Below are positions 34,743 to 44,175 of a DNA stretch of 64,000 bases, piece by piece. The notes beneath the pieces were generated by a model, which was given only the letters and a program-made list of their open reading frames with translations, made no database searches and had not been told where the DNA came from. The stretch is taken from assembly GCF_001719045.1 (NCBI RefSeq), contig NZ_CP015423.1, forward strand, positions 62,001-126,000, read 5' to 3'. This DNA comes from Paenibacillus polymyxa (lineage in GTDB: Bacteria; Bacillota; Bacilli; Paenibacillales; Paenibacillaceae). Both the position numbers and the translations under genes were made by a program. Position 1 is the stretch's first letter, and the number at the start of each line of letters is the position of its first letter.

Positions 34743-36131
34743 TTAGGCTTTAGGATGAATCATATGCGCAGGTACAACATATTGATCGAACTGTTCTTCA
34801 GTCAACAGTCCGCTGCGGAGTGCCGCTTCTTTTAGGGACAGCCCTTCTGCATGAGCAAGTTTGGCGATTTTAGCGGCATTTTCATATCCGATATGTGGAT
34901 TCAATGCCGTCACCAGCATCAGCGAATTATTCAAATTGTGCTCAATTTTAGCGAGATCAGGTTCGATGCCAATCGCACAGTTGTCGTTAAAAGCAATCAT
35001 GGAATCGGCCAGCAAATGAACAGATTGCAAAAAATTGTAGATGATTACTGGCTTAAACACGTTCAGTTCAAAATTACCCTGACTCGCAGCAAAGCCGATA
35101 GCTGCATCATTACCCATTACTTGCGTAACGACCATCGTCAGTGCTTCACTTTGAGTCGGATTCACCTTACCTGGCATGATGGAGCTACCTGGCTCGTTAG
35201 CAGGAATCGTGATTTCGCCCAAGCCGCTACGCGGACCACTTGCCAGCCAGCGAACATCATTGGCGATTTTCATCAAATCAGCCGCGAGCGCTTTGACTGC
35301 TCCATGTACGGCCACCACTTCATCGTGGCTGGTCAGTGCATGAAATTTATTGGGTGCGGAAGTGAACGTTTTGCCAGTGAAACTAGAAATTTCCGCAGAG
35401 GTTCGGGAGCCGAACTCTGGATGAGCGTTAATTCCTGTCCCCACCGCGGTTCCGCCAATCGCCAGCTCCTTCATGTATTGCACCGTGTCAATGATAATTC
35501 GCTTGCTCTTGTCCAGCATGGCATACCAGCCGCTTATTTCCTGCCCCAGCGTCAGCGGTGTCGCATCTTGTAAATGGGTTCGTCCAATTTTTATAATATC
35601 CTTGAATTGCTCTGACTTCTGTTGAAAAGTCTCTTTCAGCTTATCAATGGCAGGCAACAAACGGTCCTCAACTGCAATGACACCCGCTACATGAAGCGCC
35701 GTAGGAAACGTATCATTTGAGCTTTGCGACATGTTTACATCATCATTGGGATGCAGCTTCGTATCTTTTCCCTGCTCTTGTAACCATTGGCTTCCCAGAT
35801 GAGCAATCACTTCATTTACATTCATATTGGACTGCGTACCGCTTCCTGTCTGCCATACAACCAACGGGAAATGGTCATCAACCCGCCCTGCGAGAATTTC
35901 GTCCGCTGCATAAATAATGGCGTCCTGCTTCTCCTGTGATAGCTTACCCAGCTTATAGTTACTGATCGCCGCGCTTTTTTTAAGCACCGCGAACGCCTGT
36001 ATGACCTCTAATGGCATTTTCTCAGAGCCAATCGGAAAATTTTCCTTGCTGCGCTGTGTTTGCGCTCCCCACAGACGGTCTGCCGGTACCTTGATTTCAC
36101 CCAACGTATCCTTTTCGATGCGGTAGTTCAA
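34743..36131 (-). CDS. fumC: Class II fumarate hydratase
   Basis: 462 residues, the same length as B. subtilis Cit[16 protein letters not shown], the SS loop [13 protein letters not shown] (catalytic Ser) and [16 protein letters not shown] are the class II fumarase signatures. It interconverts fumarate and malate in the TCA cycle. I chose TTG 36131 because GAGGAGG lies 7 nt upstream and the protein then begins [16 protein letters not shown], the family's normal N-terminus; a longer frame runs 12 codons further upstream without a site. A cre-like element lies upstream at 36224. Confidence 0.95.
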   Translation of the reverse strand: MNYRIEKDTLGEIKVPADRLWGAQTQRSKENFPIGSEKMPLEVIQAFAVLKKSAAISNYKLGKLSQEKQDAIIYAADEILAGRVDDHFPLVVWQTGSGTQSNMNVNEVIAHLGSQWLQEQGKDTKLHPNDDVNMSQSSNDTFPTALHVAGVIAVEDRLLPAIDKLKETFQQKSEQFKDIIKIGRTHLQDATPLTLGQEISGWYAMLDKSKRIIIDTVQYMKELAIGGTAVGTGINAHPEFGSRTSAEISSFTGKTFTSAPNKFHALTSHDEVVAVHGAVKALAADLMKIANDVRWLASGPRSGLGEITIPANEPGSSIMPGKVNPTQSEALTMVVTQVMGNDAAIGFAASQGNFELNVFKPVIIYNFLQSVHLLADSMIAFNDNCAIGIEPDLAKIEHNLNNSLMLVTALNPHIGYENAAKIAKLAHAEGLSLKEAALRSGLLTEEQFDQYVVPAHMIHPKA

Positions 36132-36223
36132 CTCATTTCCTCCTCTTGGCCTATGTAATTCAGACAAAATATGGTGCTCTCTCTTGCCTATTATACATTA
36201 AATTTCAAATGTTATCATTTATT

Positions 36224-36239
36224 TTGCAAGCGCTTTTTT
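36224..36239. promoter_or_regulatory. Weak cre-like element upstream of fumC
   Basis: TTGCAAGCGCTTTTTT fits the left part of the cre consensus (WTGNAANCGNWWNCAW) but lacks the NCA end. CcpA control of a TCA gene is plausible but the match is poor. Confidence 0.25.
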
Positions 36240-36294
36240 ACGATAAGGCCAGAGGAGGCGAAAGGAAATTTCATTTACAAGCTGGCTATTAGGT

Positions 36295-37839
36295 TCAACT
36301 AATGGTGATATTGCTTTTGCCATGAACTTCTTTTCTGCCCAGTAGCTTGTTCAGTGCATCGATGTAAGCTTTGGCGCTAGCTTCCAAAATATCAGTACTT
36401 GTGCCTCTTCCCAGAGCTGTGTACTCACCTTGCCTCAAACTAGCGTGTACTTCCCCCAACGCATCTTTGCCATATGTTACAGATTGGATCGAATAATCCT
36501 CCAACTCCACCTCTTCACCACTGGCCTTGTCTATAGCATGGAAAATCGCATCTACAGAACCGTTACCCATTGCTACTTCATCAATTGCTGTCCCATCTTG
36601 TTTACTCAACCGAATGGATGCGACTGGAACCGACTGATTGCCATAAGACACCTGAATGGAATCCAGTGTGTACATTTGAGGTAAGGCATTGCGGCTTTCG
36701 TCCATCAGGACGTGCAAATCTTCATCTAGCACCTGTTTTTTCTTATCCGTCAAGGCCTTGAATTTGCGGAACGCCTCTTGCAGCTGTTCCTCCGTCAAAG
36801 CATCAAACCCCATGTCCGCCAGTTTTTCTTTAAATGCATGTCGACCCGAGTGCTTGCCCAACACAAGTTTACTCGTCTTCAGCCCAATACGCTCAGGGGA
36901 CACGATCTCATACGTTGTACGCTCTTTAAGCATTCCGTCCTGGTGTATACCGGACTCGTGAGCAAACGCATTGGCTCCAACAATGGCCTTGTTTCCCGGT
37001 ACCGACATCCCCGTACGTTTGCTCACCAGTCGACTGGTGGCATACAGCTCCTCCAAAACCAGACTCGTTTGTGCACCATAAAGCTCAGTTCTGGTATCAA
37101 GGGCCAGTGCAACTTCCTCGATAGGTGTATTTCCGGCTCGCTCACCGATTCCATTGATGGTACCTTCAAATTGATCTACACCATTACGGATGGCCGCCAG
37201 CGTGTTAGCTGTTGCCATGCCAAGATCATCATGACAATGTGTGCTGAGTTGTATTTTTTCGATACCGGGCACTTGTTGCTTTACAATTCTAAACATTTCA
37301 CCGAACTGATCCGGCGAGGCATATCCCACCGTATCCGGTAAATTGACGACCGTCGCTCCAGCACGAATCGCCATATCCACGACTTCACAAATAAAGTCCA
37401 GCTCGGTACGACTGGCGTCCTCTGCTGAAAATTCTACCTTGCTGAAATACTTGCGTCCATAACGAATGGCAGCAGCAGCGGTCTCTAATACTTTCGCTTT
37501 ATCCATTCGCAGCTTATGTTGGCGGTGAATGGGTGAGGTAGCCAGGAACAAATGAAGACAGGTATCCTCAGCTCCTCGTAGCGCCTCTCTGACTGCATCA
37601 ATATCCTGTTCTTTCGAGCGTGCAAAACCAACCAGTGTTGCTTGGGTAACCTGTTTGGCAATCTCCTGCATGCTGATAATCTCACCAGGCGAGGTTGCTG
37701 GAAAGCCGGTCTCAATCCGATCTACGCCTAATTTTTGCAGCTGAAGAGCAATTTCCACCTTTTCTGTGCTGGTTAAGCTAACTCCTGGTGATTGCTCTCC
37801 ATCTCTTAACGTTGTGTCCAACACCCATATTTTGCGCAT
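36295..37839 (-). CDS. leuA: 2-isopropylmalate synthase
   Basis: 514 residues. The N-terminal HMGL-like barrel has DTTLRDGEQSPGVSLT (metal and substrate binding), THCHDDLGMATANT and ESGIHQDGMLK; the C-terminal LeuA allosteric domain covers about residues 385-505 (regulatory leucine binding). It condenses 2-oxoisovalerate with acetyl-CoA, the first step of leucine synthesis. AAAGGTGG precedes the ATG by 8 nt. No ilv or leuBCD genes are adjacent; the neighbour upstream on the same strand is a FadR-type regulator 98 bp away. There is no room for a T-box leader, so control differs from the usual ilv-leu operon, and this may be a second leuA copy. Confidence 0.93.
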   Translation of the reverse strand: MRKIWVLDTTLRDGEQSPGVSLTSTEKVEIALQLQKLGVDRIETGFPATSPGEIISMQEIAKQVTQATLVGFARSKEQDIDAVREALRGAEDTCLHLFLATSPIHRQHKLRMDKAKVLETAAAAIRYGRKYFSKVEFSAEDASRTELDFICEVVDMAIRAGATVVNLPDTVGYASPDQFGEMFRIVKQQVPGIEKIQLSTHCHDDLGMATANTLAAIRNGVDQFEGTINGIGERAGNTPIEEVALALDTRTELYGAQTSLVLEELYATSRLVSKRTGMSVPGNKAIVGANAFAHESGIHQDGMLKERTTYEIVSPERIGLKTSKLVLGKHSGRHAFKEKLADMGFDALTEEQLQEAFRKFKALTDKKKQVLDEDLHVLMDESRNALPQMYTLDSIQVSYGNQSVPVASIRLSKQDGTAIDEVAMGNGSVDAIFHAIDKASGEEVELEDYSIQSVTYGKDALGEVHASLRQGEYTALGRGTSTDILEASAKAYIDALNKLLGRKEVHGKSNITIS

Positions 37840-37901
37840 ACAGATACCACCTTTGGTTTGATTTTAGGAGATGCTCAAGTAAAAGGCTCAAAGATCATCA
37901 T

Positions 37902-37917
37902 ATTCATCTGATCATCT
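37902..37917. repeat. 16-bp repeat copy 1, between leuA and the FadR-type regulator
   Basis: ATTCATCTGATCATCT at 37902-37917 is identical to 38643-38658, the start region of the regulator gene. It lies 63 bp upstream of the leuA start and is a candidate regulator binding site. Confidence 0.55.
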
Positions 37918-37937
37918 GATGTTTAAGGATAAAAAAA

Positions 37938-38648
37938 TTATGAACTTCCCATATGCTTTTGCAGCTCCAGCTTGGTGCCGTCCAAATGTTGAATGCTATA
38001 AAGTTCGGCAGCCTTGCCATCCTGATCCCGGATTGCTTCATATATTTTTTCATGCTGCAGAGTAAAATGATTTTGCATCGCTGGATCGGTAATGAGATTG
38101 TTCAATGCCTTGCGAATGGCCTCTACAAAGCTGCCATATACGTCTGTAAGCACCTTATTGCGTGTAGCTCCGGCAACAGCCAAGTGAAAAGTGATATCCG
38201 CATCTAGGTACCCAGTCAAATCTCCAGCGGCCAAAGTTGCAGCACGACGGTCCAACGCCGCACGCATTAAGCGTAAATCCTCGTCATTACGACGTAATGC
38301 AGCCAATCTGGCAATCTCTAGTTCCAACACACTCCGCACTTCATAAACCTCAATAATTTCAGCACGGCTTAGACGGTAATCCAATGGCTCTTGAGAAGTC
38401 GTCGGTTGGCAGACAAAAGTTCCGTGTCCTTGCTTTTTCTCTAATAGACCGGCATGCACCAGAACGCTAACCGCTTCACGTACTGTAGATCGCCCGACTC
38501 CGAATAGCTTCATGAGCTCAGGCTCGGTTGGAATCTTAGTGCCCACATTCCATTCACCAGCAGCAATTTTTCGTTGCAGCTGTTCAGCCACTTCATCGGC
38601 GATTTGCTTGCGTTTGACGGCTTGAAAAGGCACCATTTCATAATTCAT
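37938..38648 (-). CDS. FadR-type GntR-family transcriptional regulator (FCD domain)
   Basis: 236 residues. The winged helix-turn-helix occupies about residues 12-78 (KIPTEPELMKLFGVGRSTVR, KKQGHGTFV), followed by an all-helical FCD ligand domain (about 90-225; EVRSVLELEIARLAALR, ADITFHLAVAGAT) with the Asp/His residues that bind a metal and a small acid in this subfamily. ATG 38648 is preceded by CAGGAG. A 16-bp sequence at its start codon is repeated in the leader of leuA, so it may control itself and leuA. The effector is unknown but is often an organic acid. Confidence 0.88.
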   Translation of the reverse strand: MNYEMVPFQAVKRKQIADEVAEQLQRKIAAGEWNVGTKIPTEPELMKLFGVGRSTVREAVSVLVHAGLLEKKQGHGTFVCQPTTSQEPLDYRLSRAEIIEVYEVRSVLELEIARLAALRRNDEDLRLMRAALDRRAATLAAGDLTGYLDADITFHLAVAGATRNKVLTDVYGSFVEAIRKALNNLITDPAMQNHFTLQHEKIYEAIRDQDGKAAELYSIQHLDGTKLELQKHMGSS

Positions 38649-38658
38649 CTGATCATCT
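38643..38658. repeat. 16-bp repeat copy 2, overlapping the regulator start codon
   Basis: Identical to 37902-37917. It covers the ATG and the end of the ribosome binding site of the FadR-type gene, a position where bound protein would block its own expression. Confidence 0.55.
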
Positions 38659-38752
38659 CCTGTTTCGTATCATACTACGAATGCTTGTCATTCTGCAACC
38701 TTTTTCGTCCTCCTTCCCCATTGGTCCTTACCTATGCTTATATACCCAAATA

Positions 38753-38783
38753 AAGCCTGCACCGTTGGACACGATACAGGCCT
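38753..38783 (-). terminator. Terminator of the aldose epimerase gene
   Basis: AGCCTG pairs with CAGGCCT around a partly paired loop; the minus-strand tail TTTATTTGGG is only moderately U-rich. Confidence 0.5.
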
Positions 38784-38802
38784 ATAAGGATAAATTTAAA
38801 TG

Positions 38803-39822
38803 TTAGGATTTCGATTTATTAGGTGTAATACAATACAAACGGCTGGTTGCTTCAAAAATATGGCCTGGAGCCAGTGCAATCAATCCGATCTCCTCTGCTG
38901 GCAGGTCCGGACGATTCGGTGCATTGATCATGTTCATTTGCGGCTCAGGACAGATGAATTCCTTGTTCGCTTTGTTATTCCAGATCATCCAATGCTTATA
39001 AGCTGTGCCTACATCGTATACGAGGGTAGCACCTGTCTTACTGTGTGTCAGTTCCATGTAGTTGCGTCCATTTTGCGGAGCTGCCGTGTAATGATTATCC
39101 ATAGAGGCAAAATAAGGACTAACTCCCGTCGTCTTCAGCAGTTCCTCTTCCGGAGATAAAGGCTGGAACTGACCTGTGGCCAACAACCGTTCCGTCAGCT
39201 CACGACGCTCACCGATTGTGACCTTAATCTTGTAATCCTCAGGCGAGCTATCGGGTACGAACGGAACTCGAATCGCTGTGTGAAAGGCAAATAAGTTGGG
39301 GATCGGTTGATCGCCCTCGTTATGGATCACATAACGCTGATGCAGGCCAAATTCGTCCAGGCTGTACGTTAACTTCATGGTAAAGGTGAAGGGTAAATAG
39401 CGGAACATGGGATGTCCTTCCCTTACATGCTGATTCATTACCACATAGCTACCTTGCTCCCCAGAACCGTAGTCCTCAACCTCCCACCGAACAGTGTGTA
39501 AAAAGCCGTGCAGATGGTTGTGGGTCGCCTCTTCATTTATCGGCAGCTCATATGTAACGCCATTCCACAGGAATTTTCCATCCTCATACCGATTCGGAGG
39601 GAACAGGAAAGGAATTCCGTAAACGGACGGGCTTTGCTTAAAAGCCTCTATGCTCTCAGCATCTGGCTCACGCAGAAAAGAATATCCCGTTTCATTGTCA
39701 CGAAAAGAAATCAGATTTGCACCGTTTCCCGGCAGGGCAACTGCTTCATATCGTCCAAATTTAAGACGAATCGCCGGTATTCCATAATAAAGATCACCAA
39801 TTGCAGCATGTTGTTGTGTCAT
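38803..39822 (-). CDS. Aldose 1-epimerase family protein (GalM-like)
   Basis: 339 residues, an aldose epimerase beta-sandwich. YGIPFLFPPNRYEDGKF, NHLHGFLHTVRWEVED (catalytic His pair about residues 100-105), and IPNLFAFHTAIRVPF are typical, and CPEPQMNMINAPN carries the acidic catalytic residue region. It interconverts the alpha and beta anomers of a hexose, though this subfamily's sugar is not certain. ATG 39822 follows AAGGAGG by 8 nt; a TTG one codon earlier is less likely. A weak cre-like element (12 of 14 on the minus strand) lies at 39858-39871, consistent with carbon catabolite control. Confidence 0.83.
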   Translation of the reverse strand: MTQQHAAIGDLYYGIPAIRLKFGRYEAVALPGNGANLISFRDNETGYSFLREPDAESIEAFKQSPSVYGIPFLFPPNRYEDGKFLWNGVTYELPINEEATHNHLHGFLHTVRWEVEDYGSGEQGSYVVMNQHVREGHPMFRYLPFTFTMKLTYSLDEFGLHQRYVIHNEGDQPIPNLFAFHTAIRVPFVPDSSPEDYKIKVTIGERRELTERLLATGQFQPLSPEEELLKTTGVSPYFASMDNHYTAAPQNGRNYMELTHSKTGATLVYDVGTAYKHWMIWNNKANKEFICPEPQMNMINAPNRPDLPAEEIGLIALAPGHIFEATSRLYCITPNKSKS

Positions 39823-39916
39823 CAAAAAATCCTCCTTGATGAAATGACGATGTTTAATGAAAGCGTTTAGCTTTTGGCTTGACTATACCATGCTGAGCAA
39901 AAAAATTCCACGTCCA

Positions 39917-39945
39917 CACAAAAAACGATGCCCCGCAAGGCATCG
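39917..39945 (-). terminator. Terminator of the MBL-fold gene
   Basis: GATGCC and GGCATC pair around CCGCAA; the minus strand continues with GTTTTTTGTG. Confidence 0.8.
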
Positions 39946-39959
39946 TCCTTCACACATTA

Positions 39960-40763
39960 CTACACATAACGGCCCTGTTTGGGTACAGCCATGTGCTCAA
40001 AATCTCCCGCCAGTCGCTCCAGCTGATCTGTCAGCTCAGCACCATGCATGTAATGACCATGTCCTGTGACTGCAATCTCAGGCTTTAACTTGGCCAGCAT
40101 TTCCACCGAACGCTGCGCAGCTTGCCAATCTGTCGTAAAATACGCAGGAGGCCCATGTATTTCTTTTTCCTGTAAAATAACGGCCAGTGCCGATTCCTGT
40201 TTCACCGTAATAAAAGCGTCACCGGCCACCATTAACCTTCTTCGCTCATGAAAAAGCGATACATGACCAGGTGTATGTCCTGGCGTATGCAGCCACTTCC
40301 AACCAGGGGCACCGGGGACACTGCCATCTAGGGGCAGTGATGTGATGCGATCATCGAGATCTATAGCATCATTAGGGTATAAGAAGGAAATGCTCGACAT
40401 TAAACCTCCCCCTACACTAGGGTCAGGTTTTTGATAATCCTTCATTCCCGTCAAATAAGGTAATTCCAAAGGATGTGCATAAACAGGTGTACCCCAATGC
40501 TGTACCAACTCAATAACCGAACCTACATGATCAAAATGACCATGTGTAAGCACAATAGCGATCGGAGGGCCAGTGAACCGTTCCTCTGCCAGGCGTATAA
40601 TCGAGTCTGTAAATCCTGTCATCCCCGTATCCACCAGCACCCAGGAACGGCTTCCCGGCTCCCCAATAAAACACATATTTACAAACAGCGTCCGTAAGCT
40701 CAGGAGATCGGGAGCAGCCTCTTCATTTGCCGTCATTCCTTCGGTGAACAGATGATTTGCCAA
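39960..40763 (-). CDS. MBL-fold metallo-hydrolase
   Basis: 267 residues. The metal-binding motif THGHFDHVG (about residues 73-81), then HTPGHTPGHVSLF with the second His, AGDAFI with the bridging Asp and TGHGHYMHG near the C-terminus make up the metallo-beta-lactamase site for two metal ions. Substrate unknown; the family includes glyoxalase-II-like and quorum-lactone hydrolases. The start is TTG 40763 with AGGAGGG 7 nt upstream. It stands alone on the minus strand. Confidence 0.85.
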   Translation of the reverse strand: MANHLFTEGMTANEEAAPDLLSLRTLFVNMCFIGEPGSRSWVLVDTGMTGFTDSIIRLAEERFTGPPIAIVLTHGHFDHVGSVIELVQHWGTPVYAHPLELPYLTGMKDYQKPDPSVGGGLMSSISFLYPNDAIDLDDRITSLPLDGSVPGAPGWKWLHTPGHTPGHVSLFHERRRLMVAGDAFITVKQESALAVILQEKEIHGPPAYFTTDWQAAQRSVEMLAKLKPEIAVTGHGHYMHGAELTDQLERLAGDFEHMAVPKQGRYV

Positions 40764-40889
40764 AGCTTCACCCTCCTATTCACATGGAATTTCCTGTTAA
40801 CATCGACCTTTAGGCTTCCCCCATGTCAGCAGATTATGCGGACACTGCTAAATATAATCCGCTTGTCACGAAAATAGACCATGTTTACA

Positions 40890-41186
40890 TTACTCGGGTA
40901 ATTTGCTCCATGCCGTATCTAGCAAATAGTCGAACAAATCATCGTTCTCTTCAATCCAGCTATCCATTTGCAGCATCTCTTCCTCCACCCGTGGCTCTCC
41001 CGCAAAATGGAGACTGTAATCCCATTCCTTTCCCCTTTTGCTGTGGAATGTGATTTCATATACAGAACTCTGTCCCTCTACTTTAAATACCACTTGGCCC
41101 AGATAAGCACCATTCTCATCTTTTGTCATTTGTGCCTGTTGAATATGTACTTCTTTCACTTCCTGAGGTGAATTTTGCTCTGTCAT
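40890..41186 (-). CDS. Conserved hypothetical protein, 98 aa
   Basis: A small acidic protein with alternating beta-type sequence (YLGQVVFKVEGQSSVYEITF) followed by a helical acidic C-terminus (MDSWIEENDDLFDYLLDTAW). No signal peptide or membrane segment. AGGGCGGA lies upstream of ATG 41186. I do not recognise a named domain. It is divergent from ampS. Confidence 0.6.
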   Translation of the reverse strand: MTEQNSPQEVKEVHIQQAQMTKDENGAYLGQVVFKVEGQSSVYEITFHSKRGKEWDYSLHFAGEPRVEEEMLQMDSWIEENDDLFDYLLDTAWSKLPE

Positions 41187-41348
41187 TCATCTATCCGCCC
41201 TTTCATTTTCACTAAATAGTACCAAAACTGATTTGTGAACCTTTTCGTTACATTGTACAATATATAAGCTATGTGTGGAATTTGCAAAAAAACTGTGCAA
41301 GTTACCCAAGCCTTGTTTAAGGCTTTTCGTGAAATGGAGGAAAGTTAC

Positions 41349-42581
41349 ATGTCAGATTTTCAACAAAAATTGCAAAAATATGCCGAGTTAGCCGTTCGGG
41401 TCGGCGCCAATGTCCATCCTGGGCAGACACTCATCGTTCATGCACCAATTTTGTCCGCCGAACTCGTGAGACTTATCGTCAAATCAGCGTATACTGCTGG
41501 GGCCAAGCTAGTTACAGTAAAATGGAGTGATGAGACTATTACTCGATTACAGTATGAACTAGCTCCTGATGAAACTTTTAATATTGCTCCCAAATGGTAC
41601 GCAGCCGAAATGACTGAAGAGGTCGAAAATGGCGCAGCAGTACTGCATGTCATTGCAGAAAATCCGGATTTGCTTCAGGGAATTCCGTCCAGCCGAATTA
41701 CTGCTGCCCAGCGTGTGCGGTCACATGAATTACGTCAATATCGTGAGTATCAAATGGCCGACAAATTCAGTTGGTCTCTGATTGCTTATCCTTCAGCAGA
41801 GTGGGCTGCCAAAGTATTCCCTGATCTGCCAGCTTCAGAGCAAATGGATAAACTGTGGGATGCCATTTTCAGCACCGTGCGTGTGGATCTGGATAACCCT
41901 GTGGAGGCGTGGAAAGAGCATTTGAAAACCCTTTCCAGCAAAGCTGATATTTTAAATGCCAAACGCTATAAAAAGCTGCATTATCTGGCTCCAGGCACAG
42001 ACCTCACCATCGAATTGGCAAAAGATCATCTGTGGGTAGCAGCCGAAAGCGTCAACCAACAGGGACATACTTTTGTAGCCAATATGCCTACCGAGGAAGT
42101 GTTTACAGCTCCGCTCAAAACGGGAGTGAACGGTAAGGTCAGCAGCACCAAGCCACTTAGCTACAGCGGAAATATCATCGACAACTTTTCATTGACTTTT
42201 GAAAATGGACGTATTGTCGATGTACAGGCAGAAACCGGTTTGGAAACTCTTCAGCATCTAGTAGAAATGGATGAAGGTTCACACTATCTGGGGGAGGTTG
42301 CTCTCGTACCTCACAAGTCACCTATCTCTGATAAAAATATTTTATTTTATAATACGTTGTTTGATGAAAATGCCTCTAACCACTTGGCCATCGGTAATGC
42401 TTATGCATTTAACCTTAAAGGCGGCAAGGATATGACTCAAGAGCAGTTGGCTGCCAACGGCCTGAATTCCAGCCTGACTCACGTCGACTTTATGATCGGT
42501 TCAGCTGAAATGGACATTAACGGCGTTACCGAGGACGGTACTGAGGAACCTATCTTCCGTAAAGGAAATTGGGCGATCTAA
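41349..42581 (+). CDS. ampS: M29 aminopeptidase (AmpS/PepS type)
   Basis: 410 residues, the length of B. subtilis AmpS. The N-terminal half carries VGANVHPGQTLIVHAPI; the metal ligands of family M29 are in the C-terminal half, with NMPTEEVFTAPLK (Glu), EGSHYLGEVALVPH (Glu, His), LFDENASNHLAIGNAYA and SLTHVDFMIGSAEMDI (His, Asp). It removes N-terminal residues from peptides in the cytoplasm using two divalent metal ions. I chose ATG 41349 (MSDFQQK) with GGAGGAA 8 nt upstream; the frame is open 26 codons further without a site. Confidence 0.93.
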   Translation: MSDFQQKLQKYAELAVRVGANVHPGQTLIVHAPILSAELVRLIVKSAYTAGAKLVTVKWSDETITRLQYELAPDETFNIAPKWYAAEMTEEVENGAAVLHVIAENPDLLQGIPSSRITAAQRVRSHELRQYREYQMADKFSWSLIAYPSAEWAAKVFPDLPASEQMDKLWDAIFSTVRVDLDNPVEAWKEHLKTLSSKADILNAKRYKKLHYLAPGTDLTIELAKDHLWVAAESVNQQGHTFVANMPTEEVFTAPLKTGVNGKVSSTKPLSYSGNIIDNFSLTFENGRIVDVQAETGLETLQHLVEMDEGSHYLGEVALVPHKSPISDKNILFYNTLFDENASNHLAIGNAYAFNLKGGKDMTQEQLAANGLNSSLTHVDFMIGSAEMDINGVTEDGTEEPIFRKGNWAI

Positions 42582-42589
42582 CACGGCAA

Positions 42590-42624
42590 AAAAGGCTCCC
42601 ACCGCTTTATGCGTGAGAGCCTTC
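42590..42624 (+). terminator. Terminator of ampS
   Basis: AAGGCTC-CCAC (42592-42602) pairs with GTGAGAGCCTT (42612-42622). The T-tract is short on the + strand, with an A-tract on the other side. Confidence 0.75.
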
Positions 42625-42657
42625 TTGCTTCTTCCTATAGGCTATGTTAGATCTATT

Positions 42658-42903
42658 TTACAACGTGTTAATCCAAGAATTCGCTGCAATTCCAAAAACA
42701 ATTTGTATCACGCTGATGATGAAAAAGACAATAAGGCAATTTACAACTCTTCGATTGGTGGTTTGATGCATGGATAAAGATGATTTCACGTAAAACATGC
42801 TGCCCAATATTCCTATACACACACCGAAAATCCCCGAAAATAGCAATCCTATAACCAAGCTGACCACGACAAAAGCCCAACTCCAGCCCGGAACTTTACT
42901 CAC
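42658..42903 (-). CDS. Small two-helix membrane protein of unknown function
   Basis: 81 residues from a GTG at 42903, with hydrophobic segments at about residues 9-40 and 55-76. The GTG has no clear ribosome binding site. The frame is open for 13 more codons upstream (reading GVYLGSDQPYVPV) without an ATG, GTG or TTG, and that stretch looks coding. The true start may therefore be an unusual codon, or the 5' end may be damaged. Function unknown. Confidence 0.5.
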   Translation of the reverse strand: MSKVPGWSWAFVVVSLVIGLLFSGIFGVCIGILGSMFYVKSSLSMHQTTNRRVVNCLIVFFIISVIQIVFGIAANSWINTL

Positions 42904-42972
42904 AGGAACATAAGGTTGATCGGACCCAAGATATACACCTTATAACATAAGTTTCAAGTTAAAAAATGGAAA

Positions 42973-42996
42973 AAAGGTCGCTGATCAGCGACCTTT
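42973..42996 (-). terminator. Terminator of gldA (24-bp perfect palindrome)
   Basis: AAAGGTCGCTGA (42973-42984) and its exact reverse complement form one uninterrupted palindrome. The minus-strand tail is CCTTTTTTCCATTTTTT. Confidence 0.85.
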
Positions 42997-43020
42997 GAAT
43001 CTACTTTATTTCGTATGAAG

Positions 43021-44142
43021 TTAGCTTTTATGTCCAATTTTTGCCTTGTAGGCAAGTGAATATTGGTCAGCCGCTAAAATCGCATCAAGCACATCATCCG
43101 CTGTGACAGCAAATGGTAGATTGTGAGCAGTTTCGCCTTCTTTGGTAGCAGCCTGGGCTACCCTGTACAAATCCTCTCGGGAAGCTTCCTGTAGCTTAAT
43201 GTCTTCGAGCGTGACAGGCAGATCGAGTTTTAGATAAAAGTCAATATACCGCTCCACCTCGGACAAAGGTCTTTTTTCCAAGGCAAGCTGGACTAAGGTG
43301 CCAAAAGCTACCTTCTGACCATGTGTCAGGTGATGAATATCCCCTTCCAGAACGGTAAAACCATTGTGAATCGCATGTGCGCCTGCCAAACCGCCGCTTT
43401 CAAAGCCCAAACCACTTAGCAACGTATTGGCTTCGACTACCGCTTCAAGCGCAGGTGTGACGACTTTGCGTTTCACGGATTCATAAGCCTGCAGACCGTA
43501 ATCGAAAAGAACTTCCTCACACTTGGACGCAATGGCTTCTGCCGCCAAGGTTGGCAAACCACCAGCCATTGTCGTTGCGCGAGCTTCAATGACCGCACGG
43601 ACCTCAATCCACGTTGCCATGGCATCTGCAATGCCTGAGGAGAGGAACAAGGGCGGCGCTTGAGAAATGACTTTCGTGTCCACCAGGATCAGGCTTGGAT
43701 TTTTACTGAAAAAGGTATACGCATCAAATGCACCCTCATCGGTGTACAAAACAGATAGTGCACTAGTAGGGGCATCTGTAGAAGCAGTCGTTGGAATAAT
43801 CACAACTGAGGAACCGAGTAGTTCATTAACGGCTTTGGCCGTATCCAGCGTTTTACCACCACCTACACCAATGACAATATCGACCTGGGCGCTTCGTCCC
43901 TGATCCGCAATACGGTTGACTTCATTTTTCGATGCTTCCCCTTGAAACTCAATTTTAACCGCCGTAATATCAGCCTGTTCCAGACTTTTTACTACGCGGT
44001 CGGCTGCAATCTCCCAAACCAGCTTGTCCGCAATAACCAAGGCAGTATGACCTAATGGCTTAACATACTCACCTGTTTTATCAATCACATTTTTCCCTTG
44101 CACATATTTACCTGGACTAATAAATACTTTTTCGCTCATCAT
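43021..44142 (-). CDS. gldA: Glycerol dehydrogenase (iron-type alcohol dehydrogenase family)
   Basis: 373 residues. [15 protein letters not shown] is the NAD-binding loop, [16 protein letters not shown] and [12 protein letters not shown] carry the metal-binding Asp, and HAIHNGFT with [11 protein letters not shown] supply the His ligands. It oxidises glycerol to dihydroxyacetone with NAD+. GGGAGA precedes the first of two adjacent ATGs. It follows bioB by only 33 bp with no terminator between, so it may share bioB's BirA-controlled transcript, an unexpected pairing. Confidence 0.93.
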   Translation of the reverse strand: MMSEKVFISPGKYVQGKNVIDKTGEYVKPLGHTALVIADKLVWEIAADRVVKSLEQADITAVKIEFQGEASKNEVNRIADQGRSAQVDIVIGVGGGKTLDTAKAVNELLGSSVVIIPTTASTDAPTSALSVLYTDEGAFDAYTFFSKNPSLILVDTKVISQAPPLFLSSGIADAMATWIEVRAVIEARATTMAGGLPTLAAEAIASKCEEVLFDYGLQAYESVKRKVVTPALEAVVEANTLLSGLGFESGGLAGAHAIHNGFTVLEGDIHHLTHGQKVAFGTLVQLALEKRPLSEVERYIDFYLKLDLPVTLEDIKLQEASREDLYRVAQAATKEGETAHNLPFAVTADDVLDAILAADQYSLAYKAKIGHKS

Positions 44143-44175
44143 TTAACTCTCCCTTCCAAGTTTGTACAATTTCTA

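Noticed and set aside
34851..35573. 240-aa open frame on the + strand inside fumC
   Set aside because: It is antisense to a well supported fumarase, has no domain resemblance and no ribosome binding site.
36778..37341. 187-aa open frame antisense to leuA
   Set aside because: Shadow of a complete leuA gene.
37840..37937. T-box leader for leuA
   Set aside because: Only 98 bp separate leuA from the regulator gene, and no T-box sequence (TGGNACCGCG type) or terminator is seen.
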